Source: Sphaerochaetaceae bacterium
Lineage (GTDB): Bacteria > Spirochaetota > Spirochaetia > Sphaerochaetales > Sphaerochaetaceae
DNA length: 8,326 nucleotides
Assembly: GCA_016302165.1 (NCBI GenBank)
Contig: JAEDOD010000081.1
Coordinates: 1-8,326 of the forward strand
Direction of reading: 5' to 3'
A program made the position numbers and the translations under genes. The notes below the pieces were generated by a model. It was not told where the DNA came from. It was given only the letters and a program-made list of their open reading frames with translations, and did not search any database. Shown piece by piece: positions 1-5,586 of this stretch (the first letter of the stretch is position 1; each line of letters starts with the position of its first letter).

Positions 1-92
1 ACCACACCGACTGTAAGGACATCCTTGTTGTCCCAATCGTATACCTGGTATTTTGCGGATGAACTTCCGCAGTTCAAGGTTAAGATGACCAT
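1..92 (-). CDS. ackA: Acetate kinase, N-terminal fragment (gene runs out of the window)
   Basis: Reading the minus strand from an ATG at 92-90 gives about 30 residues beginning MVILTLNCGSSSAKYQVYD, with no stop before the window edge. The N-x-G-S-S-S-x-K-Y block is the N-terminal phosphate-binding signature of acetate kinases. These are cytoplasmic enzymes that interconvert acetyl phosphate + ADP and acetate + ATP, usually paired with phosphotransacetylase. The start is well supported: an AGGAG Shine-Dalgarno sequence (plus-strand 99-103) lies 6 bases upstream of the ATG. The gene is divergent from the exported-protein gene at 220. Only the first 30 or so codons are visible, so the catalytic residues further in cannot be checked. 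Other ASKHA acyl kinases such as butyrate or propionate kinase are less likely alternatives. Confidence 0.88.
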   Translation of the reverse strand, partial: MVILTLNCGSSSAKYQVYDWDNKDVLTVGV

Positions 93-219
93 TATTATCT
101 CCTGATTATTGGATTTCTCTTTCCGTTCCATAATATATCAGAATGAGGAAAACCTCCACTCCATACATATTGAAAAGAAGAAATTTGGACAAATCGGAAG
201 AAAACTGCGTTATTGAAAT

Positions 220-1230
220 ATGAAAAGACTAATCATGTTCATATTGGCAGGGTTTTCCCTTCTCTGTGTCTTCCCCGCTTCAGTCACCCTTACTCCCAAT
301 AGGATAGTGGTGGAGGCCGAAAATTCCAGATATATGGTTTCCCCTTTCTCTGTAGCCTTCACTGGGCCCATCTTTTCCTTTGGTGCTGTAGACGAAGGGG
401 GAGATATGGCGCTGCTGATGGATTTCCATGGGGGCCACAATGAAGGTCTATCCTTCTCTCTTCCTTCCTCTGGCACTTCTCTCCTGGCGTCCAGCGTCAC
501 CTTAGGCGACTTTGACTTTTCACTTCTCTCAGGAGATAGGGAAGGCCTTGGACTAGGCTATGGCTGGGCCGGAGGAAGAGTATTCTCCTATGGCTTTCTT
601 GGAGGAAAGGACGATTCGCTGCAGAAGGAAAGCCTAGGGAGAACAGAGTTCTCTGTCATATATCTGGGAGCAGAATTGAAAAGTAGGAACATCTCTCTCA
701 TGGCTCTGACATCCCTGACAGAGACACTGGATATGAGAGGAGCATTTCTCTGCGGAGCTGACTTGGGAAAGATCTCCTTTTCCTTCAGCTATGGCAGGGT
801 TCAAGATCTCCTAGGAAAGGGAAAGGACTGGAATACTAGTGTCTCCTTGGGCATAGGGGAAGAGAAGGCAGAAGCTTCATTTACCTTGAAGCTGGGTAAG
901 GACCCAATCTATTCTCCATCCTTCAGGTCTCTCCATTTCTCTTCCCAGGGCAGACTAAAACTGGGTAGAGTCGACCTGGAAGCCAAGGTGGAAAGGTCCT
1001 TCATTGAAGGAAGGGAGAAGGGTGACTGGTCCATATCGCTTTCCGGAGAGTGGTGGAAGTTGAAGTATTCGGGAGATAAAGGTTTGTCCCTATCCCTTTC
1101 CTTCGGCCTTTCTTCAGTAAGCTTTTCAAAGGAAGAGATCCTTACAAAGATAGCTATGGAAGGGGAAAAGACAAAGGTAACCTTTTCCAGCGAAAAGAAT
1201 TCCCAGTGGAAAGTGGAAATGGATGTGTAG
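220..1230 (+). CDS. Exported beta-strand-rich protein of unknown function
   Basis: This is a 336-residue protein that I do not recognise. The N-terminus (MKRLIMFILAGFSLLCVFPA) looks like a Sec signal peptide, with two basic residues followed by a hydrophobic core to about residue 20. Cys16 is preceded by Leu-Leu, so it does not fit a normal lipobox. The rest has no hydrophobic helix. It shows many short alternating polar/hydrophobic stretches rich in Ser, Gly, Leu and Phe (for example SLSLSFGLSSVSFS), separated by charged turns. This pattern suits an outer-membrane or periplasmic beta-barrel or beta-sandwich, which is an inference. It does not end in the C-terminal Phe typical of many barrel proteins. 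The ATG at 220 lacks a good Shine-Dalgarno sequence, but it is the start that places Lys-Arg ahead of the hydrophobic core. The gene stands alone, divergent from ackA and 217 bases before cysS. No clear terminator follows it. Confidence 0.75.
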   Translation: MKRLIMFILAGFSLLCVFPASVTLTPNRIVVEAENSRYMVSPFSVAFTGPIFSFGAVDEGGDMALLMDFHGGHNEGLSFSLPSSGTSLLASSVTLGDFDFSLLSGDREGLGLGYGWAGGRVFSYGFLGGKDDSLQKESLGRTEFSVIYLGAELKSRNISLMALTSLTETLDMRGAFLCGADLGKISFSFSYGRVQDLLGKGKDWNTSVSLGIGEEKAEASFTLKLGKDPIYSPSFRSLHFSSQGRLKLGRVDLEAKVERSFIEGREKGDWSISLSGEWWKLKYSGDKGLSLSLSFGLSSVSFSKEEILTKIAMEGEKTKVTFSSEKNSQWKVEMDV

Positions 1231-1359
1231 AGGGAAAGCTTGACAGTGCGCTGATGTTAAGACTGGAAGCTGTATATCTCCTTTATCAATCAGTATTTCT
1301 CATACGCGGGAATCTGAATTCCTTCTGCATAAATGAGGGAAAAAGGTGGTGTAGAGTAT

Positions 1360-1379
1360 GTGAAGACCATGCTCTTCAC
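1360..1379. promoter_or_regulatory. Interrupted palindrome just upstream of the cysS promoter
   Basis: Two perfect 7-base arms, GTGAAGA (1360-1366) and TCTTCAC (1373-1379), face each other around the 6-base centre CCATGC, whose middle CATG is itself palindromic. No T-tract follows, so it does not look like a terminator. It abuts the expected -35 position of the promoter whose -10 box is at 1403-1408. That places it around -55 to -36 from the likely start of transcription, a usual position for a dimeric regulator. A second small inverted repeat, TTCTAAGAA, follows at 1380-1388. Operator function is inferred only from symmetry and position. Confidence 0.4.
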
Positions 1380-1408
1380 TTCTAAGAAATGGGGAAATTG
1401 TCTATAAT
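1380..1408 (+). promoter_or_regulatory. Candidate sigma-70 promoter for cysS
   Basis: A perfect -10 hexamer TATAAT lies at 1403-1408. The hexamer 17 bases upstream (TTCTAA, 1380-1385) matches the -35 consensus poorly, at three of six positions. Transcription would start near 1415 and give a leader of about 33 bases before cysS. The weak -35 box, together with the palindrome directly upstream, would fit an activated or otherwise regulated promoter. It would serve cysS and probably the sigma and anti-sigma genes behind it. Confidence 0.55.
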
Positions 1409-1447
1409 GGCTAAAACTGTATTGATTACAGGAAGGAGATATTTAGC

Positions 1448-2851
1448 ATGAAGCTGTATAACACAATGGACCGCAAGGTGGAGGATTTCGTACCGATTGA
1501 AGAAGGAAAGGTCGGTATGTACTGTTGCGGACCTACAGTCTACAACTATGCGCATATCGGAAACCTCAGAACATTCATCTTTGAAGATGTCCTTCACAAG
1601 ACTCTTCAGGAAGCAGGATATAGTGTAAAGCATGTAATGAACATCACCGATGTGGGTCACCTTACAGGAGACGGAGATGATGGGGAGGACAAGCTTGGAA
1701 AGAGAAGCCGTGAGACAGGAAAGAGCGTATGGGATATAGCCAAGTTCTATACTGATGCTTTCTTTGCTGACGAGAAGGCGCTGAACATTGAAAGACCTCA
1801 GGTGGTATGTAAGGCTACAGACCACATCCAGGATATGATCGCCCTTATCCAGAGACTGGAGGAGAAGGGCCACACCTATACTGCCGGAGGAAATGTATAT
1901 TTCTCCATTGACACCATTGATGACTATGGAAAGCTTGCAGGCCAGAAGCAGGAGGATAAGCTCAGCGGAGCCAGGATCGTGGTGGACGGCAACAAGCGCA
2001 ATCCTCAGGATTTCGTCCTCTGGTTCACCAACAGCAAGTTCGGAGAACAGGCAATGATGTGGGATTCTCCATGGGGTAGAGGATATCCAGGATGGCACAT
2101 TGAGTGCTCTGCCATGAGCATGAAGTATCTGGGAGAGCATTTCGATATCCATTGCGGTGGCATCGACGCAATTCCTGTGCACCACACCAATGAAATTGCC
2201 CAGAGCGAGGCTGCAACAGGTAAGACCTGGGTCAACTACTGGTGCCATGGTGAATTCCTTCTTAACGACAAGGGAAAGATGAGCAAGTCCAGCGGAGAGT
2301 TCCTTACTCTTCCTGTTCTGGTATCCCATGGATATGACGCCCTGGACTATAGATACTTCTGTCTTACAGGTCACTACAGGACACAGCTGAAGTTCTCCTA
2401 TGAAGCTCTTGACCACGCTAGAAGCGCCCGTGAGCGCCTTGTTGCCGCAGTATCGGAAATGAAGGCCAAGACAGAGCCTTCAGAGGTCCTAGGAGAGAAG
2501 GCTGCAGAGTATAAGGACAAGTTCTTCTCTTCCCTCTTCAATGACCTGAGGTGCCCTGAGGCTCTGGCTGTAATGTGGAAGATGGTGAAGGACGGCTCTG
2601 TGTCTGACGCAGATAAGCTTGCCCTGCTCCTGAAGATGGACAAGGTCCTTTCCCTTTCCTTGGACAAAGTTCCTGCCAAGAAGGAAGAAAAGGTGGGGGG
2701 AGAAGAGGAGTGGAAACTTGTTGAGGAGCGCTCAATGGCCAAGAAGAACAAGGATTACGCAAGGGCAGACCAGATCAGAAAGGAGCTGGAAGAAAGAGGA
2801 TATCTTGTAAAGGACACACCAAAAGGTCCTATACTTGAAAAAATTTTGTAA
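1448..2851 (+). CDS. cysS: Cysteinyl-tRNA synthetase
   Basis: This 467-residue class I aminoacyl-tRNA synthetase charges tRNA-Cys with cysteine in the cytoplasm. The length is normal for bacterial CysRS. The Rossmann catalytic core carries the HIGH-type motif HIGN at residues 36-39 (in YNYAHIGNLR) and a perfect KMSKS at 277-281. The expected zinc site that selects cysteine is present: Cys27 (in CCGPTVYN), Cys220 (in GWHIECSAMS), His245 and Glu249 (in HHTNEIAQSEA). The C-terminal CysRS-specific segment is intact at about 428-460 (KKNKDYARADQIRKELEERG followed by a DTPKGP motif). A clear AAGGAG ribosome-binding site at 1433-1438 supports the ATG at 1448. The sigma-factor gene starts 27 bases after the stop, with no terminator between them, so the two are probably co-transcribed. 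Nothing suggests damage or transfer. Confidence 0.98.
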   Translation: MKLYNTMDRKVEDFVPIEEGKVGMYCCGPTVYNYAHIGNLRTFIFEDVLHKTLQEAGYSVKHVMNITDVGHLTGDGDDGEDKLGKRSRETGKSVWDIAKFYTDAFFADEKALNIERPQVVCKATDHIQDMIALIQRLEEKGHTYTAGGNVYFSIDTIDDYGKLAGQKQEDKLSGARIVVDGNKRNPQDFVLWFTNSKFGEQAMMWDSPWGRGYPGWHIECSAMSMKYLGEHFDIHCGGIDAIPVHHTNEIAQSEAATGKTWVNYWCHGEFLLNDKGKMSKSSGEFLTLPVLVSHGYDALDYRYFCLTGHYRTQLKFSYEALDHARSARERLVAAVSEMKAKTEPSEVLGEKAAEYKDKFFSSLFNDLRCPEALAVMWKMVKDGSVSDADKLALLLKMDKVLSLSLDKVPAKKEEKVGGEEEWKLVEERSMAKKNKDYARADQIRKELEERGYLVKDTPKGPILEKIL

Positions 2852-2878
2852 CCATTAGATAGGAATTTTGTTAATAAG

Positions 2879-3412
2879 ATGGAAGTCAAAAGTACCAATC
2901 GTGATGATTTCAGGAAAGTGTACGATGCAAACTACACTCTGTTGATGCAGGTTGTGATGCACATCGTATACAATCAGGAAATCGCCGAAGATCTGGTCCA
3001 GGAGGCGTTTGAGCGTTTCTACGTGAAGAACATTTCCTTTCCGACCATGGATGAAGCCAAGTACTGGCTCCTGAGAGTTTCAAAGAATCTGGCGCTGAAC
3101 CATATCCGGAGAAACAAGAGGGAGATCCAGCTGGTAGAGAAGGTGAAGAAGCTGCCGGGCGAGACCGTAAACTTCTTCGACTCATCCAAGGCTGTAATCG
3201 AGGAAGAGGAAAGACGTAACGTAAGGGAAGCTGTAAACTCCCTACCTGAAAACCTTAGGAGCGTAATTCAGCTCAAGGAGTATTCAGGACTGGATTACAA
3301 GGCAATCGGTAAGGTTTTGGGCATTTCCGAGACAAATGTTAAGGTAAGAGTTCATCGGGCCAGAAAAAAGCTGGAAGAAATACTTGCCGCGGAGGATAGA
3401 GATGTGTATTGA
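2879..3412 (+). CDS. ECF-family (sigma-70 group 4) RNA polymerase sigma factor
   Basis: This 177-residue protein has the two-domain layout of extracytoplasmic-function sigma factors. Sigma region 2 spans about residues 11-81. It includes the core-binding EDLVQEAFERFY segment at 37-48 and a basic -10-recognition helix at about 62-81 (WLLRVSKNLALNHIRR). A short acidic linker follows, then sigma region 4 at about 113-170. That region contains the LPENLRSVIQLKE helix and a helix-turn-helix at about 139-164 (GLDYKAIGKVLGISETNVKV) ending in VRVHRARKKLEE. It would direct RNA polymerase to a small stress or envelope regulon. The ribosome-binding site is weak (AGGA at 2861-2864, 14 bases from the ATG), which suggests low expression or read-through dependence on cysS. 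Its 3' end overlaps the anti-sigma gene by 11 bases. The ECF subgroup and target genes cannot be told from sequence alone. Confidence 0.93.
   Translation: MEVKSTNRDDFRKVYDANYTLLMQVVMHIVYNQEIAEDLVQEAFERFYVKNISFPTMDEAKYWLLRVSKNLALNHIRRNKREIQLVEKVKKLPGETVNFFDSSKAVIEEEERRNVREAVNSLPENLRSVIQLKEYSGLDYKAIGKVLGISETNVKVRVHRARKKLEEILAAEDRDVY
3391..3395 (+). promoter_or_regulatory. Ribosome-binding site that sets the anti-sigma start
   Basis: A consensus GGAGG lies inside the end of the sigma-factor gene, 6 bases before the ATG at 3402. It favours this ATG over an in-frame TTG at 3384, which has no such site. The arrangement implies translational coupling of the two proteins. Confidence 0.8.
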
Positions 3413-3929
3413 TCTACAGATGCTTTCAGCCTATATGGATGGAGAACTGAAGGAACCATACAGGACTCAGGTTGAGGAACACCTTGAGCATTGTGCCGCA
3501 TGCAGAAATCTTCTTGAGGGGATGAGGGCCCTTGATAAAAAGCTGGAAAAGGATACCTTCTCTCCAGATGAACTTAATAGAAACAAGGATGCAATCTTCA
3601 AAAAGCTGGACTCCAAGTTCTTCTCTGAAGGCAGAAAGGTATCCTTCTTCAGAAGAAAGATCCAGATGTCTGTTCCTGCTGCAATTACAGCAGCTGCAGC
3701 AGCTGTATTCATCTTCGTAGGAGGCTTTGCCCTCTTCGGCTCCAACACCAAGGAGACCAACGACATTCTTCCTTCCTTTGCAGTGAATGCAGAAAGCGAG
3801 AATGTAAGGCTGGTATCCCAGGGGAAGACCAGTCTGGAAGATTACACTCTTGAAGAGATTCTTCAGTATCTCGACAGTAAAGGTTACCAGGTTGATATCT
3901 CAATCAAGGGACTTCAACCTTTGGAATAA
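3402..3929 (+). CDS. Membrane-anchored zinc-finger anti-sigma factor
   Basis: This protein has 175 residues from the ATG at 3402. The N-terminal cytoplasmic part carries the HxxxCxxC zinc-binding anti-sigma (zf-HC2) signature: His27, Cys31 and Cys34 (in HLEHCAACRNL), preceded by Cys2 as the likely fourth ligand. Having Cys2 directly after the start Met supports this start. LSAYMDGEL at 8-16 is typical of the family. A charged linker ends in Arg-Arg-Lys at 84-86. One hydrophobic, Ala-rich transmembrane helix follows at about 89-112 (codons here form a CAGCAGCTG tandem repeat), then about 63 residues predicted to be periplasmic. By family knowledge, the N-terminal domain would hold the adjacent ECF sigma factor inactive until an envelope signal or proteolysis releases it. 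The periplasmic segment resembles nothing I recognise, so the signal is unknown. The gene overlaps the sigma gene by 11 bases and is followed by hairpins. Confidence 0.9.
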   Translation: MCIDLQMLSAYMDGELKEPYRTQVEEHLEHCAACRNLLEGMRALDKKLEKDTFSPDELNRNKDAIFKKLDSKFFSEGRKVSFFRRKIQMSVPAAITAAAAAVFIFVGGFALFGSNTKETNDILPSFAVNAESENVRLVSQGKTSLEDYTLEEILQYLDSKGYQVDISIKGLQPLE

Positions 3930-3941
3930 AAGGGATGAGAT

Positions 3942-3967
3942 GAAAAAGGGGCGAAAGCCTCTTTTTC
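3942..3967. terminator. Hairpin terminator, probably working in both directions
   Basis: An 11-base-pair stem (3942-3952 with 3957-3967, containing one G-T pair) closes a GAAA loop. The outer stem is an A-run on one side and a T-run on the other, so either strand can yield a U-rich 3' side. It begins 13 bases after the anti-sigma stop codon. It also lies just past the end of the leftward MATE gene, for which it is the better-placed terminator. Confidence 0.8.
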
Positions 3968-3977
3968 TATGAATCAT

Positions 3978-4008
3978 AAGGGCCTGGAATCGAATGAGGC
4001 CCTTTTTT
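3978..4008 (+). terminator. Second intrinsic terminator, after the anti-sigma gene
   Basis: An 8-base-pair stem AAGGGCCT (3978-3985) / AGGCCCTT (3997-4004) with an 11-base loop runs into a T-tract at 4003-4008. This is a standard rho-independent terminator for rightward transcription. It ends 5 bases before the convergent MATE gene's stop codon, so it also shields that gene from antisense read-through. Confidence 0.85.
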
Positions 4009-4012
4009 ACGT

Positions 4013-5398
4013 CTATACTTCTTCGTTCTTCAGGCTATTCATCATCTCCTTCTCCTTATCTGAGCACTCCCTAAGGAAAGGAATCAGGAGAAGAACTGAA
4101 GCAATGAATGTCAGGATATCAGAGCAGGGCTGAGCTATCTCGATTCCTGTGAGCCCAAGAAACTTGGGAAGAATCAGTATTGAAGGAAGGAAAAAGATGC
4201 CCTGTCTGCACATGGCAAGGAATGTGGCAGGAAGAACATGGCTTGTTCCCTGAAGACACATGTTTGTTGTTACGTTTATGCCGCAGACAGGAAGAAGAAG
4301 GCACTGGGCCCTAAGGGCACGTCTACCAACTTCCAGTACCAAGGGGTCATCGCTGATGAAGGCCTTGACGATTTCTGGAGCAAAGATGAAGCAGCCAAAA
4401 GATAGCACGGAAATGATTATGGTTCCCGTGGAGAAGGTGAATATCACAGCTTTTCTTACCCTTCCATATTTCCTTGCCCCCCAGTTGTATGCGCAAACAG
4501 GCTGGAAACCCTGTCCGAAGCCAAGAAGGGCTGAGAAGAGGAAGAATGTGACTCTTCCTGTAATGCTCATGGCGGCAATGGCTGCGTCCCCGTAGATGGC
4601 TGCACTTCTATTGAGGAATATGGTTGCTATGCTGGCAAGTCCCTGACGGGCCAGGGAAGGAAGCCCTGTCTTAAGGATATCAATGAGAATGACAGGAGAG
4701 GAGTGGAGAAGGGATGGAACGATGTCTGCTTCACTTTTTCCGGCAATGAATGCATAGAGAAGTATGAAGAAGCTTATGGCCTGGCTGAGGGCTGTGGCGA
4801 TGGCAGCTCCTGCTGTTCCAAGATTTAGGCCAAAGATGAAGACTGGATCCAGGATGATATTCAGTACTCCTCCTGTGGTTATGCCCACCATGGCATAGAA
4901 GGCCTTTCCTTCGGAACGGAGTATGTTGTTCAGCACATAGGATCCGATCATGAATGGAGAAGCAAGGAATATATACTGGGCATATGAGAGTGCAAAAGGA
5001 AGGATAGTTTCTGTGGCACCAAGAGCCCTCATTATTCTTTTATTGAAGATAATTCCAAATACAGCAAGCAATACTCCTATTAAGAGTGAGAAGAAGAAGG
5101 AGTAGGTGACCAGAGTGTCTGCCCTTTTCTTATCCTTGGCTCCCAGAGCCCTGGAGGCAAGTATTCCTCCTCCCATGCCTATGGTGAAGCCTACAGCCTG
5201 GATTATGGCCATTATGGAGAATACTACGCCTACTGCAGCGGAAGCGCTGGTTCCGATCTGGGATACAAAGTAGGTGTCTGCCATGTTGTATATGGAGGAT
5301 ACCAGCATGGAGATTATGGTAGGAACAGCAAGTTTTGGTATAAGTGTGGAGACCGGAGTCTCTGTCATCATCTGAAACTGAGTCTTTGAGGATTGCAT
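4013..5398 (-). CDS. MATE-family multidrug/metabolite efflux transporter (DinF/MepA-like)
   Basis: This 461-residue integral membrane protein has about twelve hydrophobic segments in two six-helix halves, the usual size for MATE cation-coupled antiporters. Recognisable family blocks are PTIISMLVSSIYNMADTYFV (26-45, first helix, with the conserved N-x-x-D), GGGILASRALGAKD (76-89), NILRSEGKAFYAM (158-170), LDPVFIFG (183-190) and, in the second half, GFGQGFQPVCAYNWGARKYG (293-312). The N-terminal half resembles the Gram-positive MepA and DinF type more than NorM. The C-terminus is a short charged cytoplasmic tail. The family exports cationic drugs or metabolites in exchange for sodium ions or protons; the substrate here is unknown. 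The start at 5398 lacks a clear Shine-Dalgarno sequence. Met10 and Met11 are possible alternatives but no better supported. The gene is convergent with the anti-sigma gene and divergent from valS. Confidence 0.93.
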   Translation of the reverse strand: MQSSKTQFQMMTETPVSTLIPKLAVPTIISMLVSSIYNMADTYFVSQIGTSASAAVGVVFSIMAIIQAVGFTIGMGGGILASRALGAKDKKRADTLVTYSFFFSLLIGVLLAVFGIIFNKRIMRALGATETILPFALSYAQYIFLASPFMIGSYVLNNILRSEGKAFYAMVGITTGGVLNIILDPVFIFGLNLGTAGAAIATALSQAISFFILLYAFIAGKSEADIVPSLLHSSPVILIDILKTGLPSLARQGLASIATIFLNRSAAIYGDAAIAAMSITGRVTFFLFSALLGFGQGFQPVCAYNWGARKYGRVRKAVIFTFSTGTIIISVLSFGCFIFAPEIVKAFISDDPLVLEVGRRALRAQCLLLPVCGINVTTNMCLQGTSHVLPATFLAMCRQGIFFLPSILILPKFLGLTGIEIAQPCSDILTFIASVLLLIPFLRECSDKEKEMMNSLKNEEV

Positions 5399-5477
5399 AT
5401 GGAGAATCTAACACAATAGGCAGGTTTATGTCATAGGTGTATAGACTGCATACATGATTTCTTTCCCTTCTATGTAT

Positions 5478-5497
5478 ATTGGACAAAGCTTTCCAAT
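5478..5497. repeat. Inverted repeat between the MATE gene and valS
   Basis: Arms ATTGGA (5478-5483) and TCCAAT (5492-5497) surround the 8-base centre CAAAGCTT. It lies in the 188-base divergent region, about 80 bases upstream of the MATE start and 90 bases upstream of valS. It could be a protein-binding site, but there is no direct evidence. Confidence 0.3.
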
Positions 5498-5524
5498 CCA
5501 TTGATTCAGAGATATCCTCTTCCA

Positions 5525-5553
5525 TTGTTAAGTAACGTGTTTTTTGGTAACAT
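5525..5553 (+). promoter_or_regulatory. Candidate promoter for valS
   Basis: TTGTTA (5525-5530) and TAACAT (5548-5553) are separated by 17 bases. Each matches the sigma-70 -35 or -10 consensus at four of six positions. It would give a leader of roughly 27 bases before valS. It is the best-placed candidate in this intergenic region but not a strong one. Confidence 0.35.
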
Positions 5554-5570
5554 CATCCAAGTAAGTAACG
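5529..5570 (+). repeat. Direct repeat of a 9-mer in the valS upstream region
   Basis: TAAGTAACG occurs at 5529-5537 and again at 5562-5570, 33 bases apart (about three helical turns). The second copy runs into the valS ribosome-binding site. The first overlaps the candidate promoter spacer. Function unknown; chance is possible. Confidence 0.4.
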
Positions 5571-5586
5571 GAGGGTCTTTTATAGT

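Noticed and set aside
1240..1278. TTGACA at 1240-1245 as a perfect -35 box
   Set aside because: No acceptable -10 hexamer lies at 16-19 bases; the nearest TATATC is 27 bases away.
1341..1354. AAAAGGTGGTGTAG, slightly like the T-box antiterminator motif upstream of a tRNA synthetase
   Set aside because: The required ACCGCG part is missing, there is no terminator/antiterminator pair or specifier stem, and the likely promoter lies downstream of it.
1333..1407. A 24-codon open frame upstream of cysS containing one Cys codon near its end, as a possible cysteine leader peptide
   Set aside because: It has no Shine-Dalgarno sequence, only one Cys codon, and its end overlaps the TATAAT box, so the main transcript would not include it. 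No attenuator hairpin follows.
1382..2416. A 344-codon open frame on the minus strand, antisense to cysS
   Set aside because: It lies wholly opposite a certain cysS gene, has no recognisable domain and reads as the reverse-strand shadow of biased codons. No ribosome-binding site supports it.
3384..3401. A TTG start giving the anti-sigma factor six extra residues
   Set aside because: The ATG at 3402 has a perfectly placed GGAGG and puts the zinc-ligand Cys at residue 2. The TTG has no ribosome-binding site.
5130..5525. A minus-strand open frame extending about 42 codons upstream of the MATE start
   Set aside because: It is in a different frame from the MATE gene, whose N-terminus is already complete for the family. 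There is no ribosome-binding site and no recognisable protein, so neither a frameshift nor a separate gene is supported.
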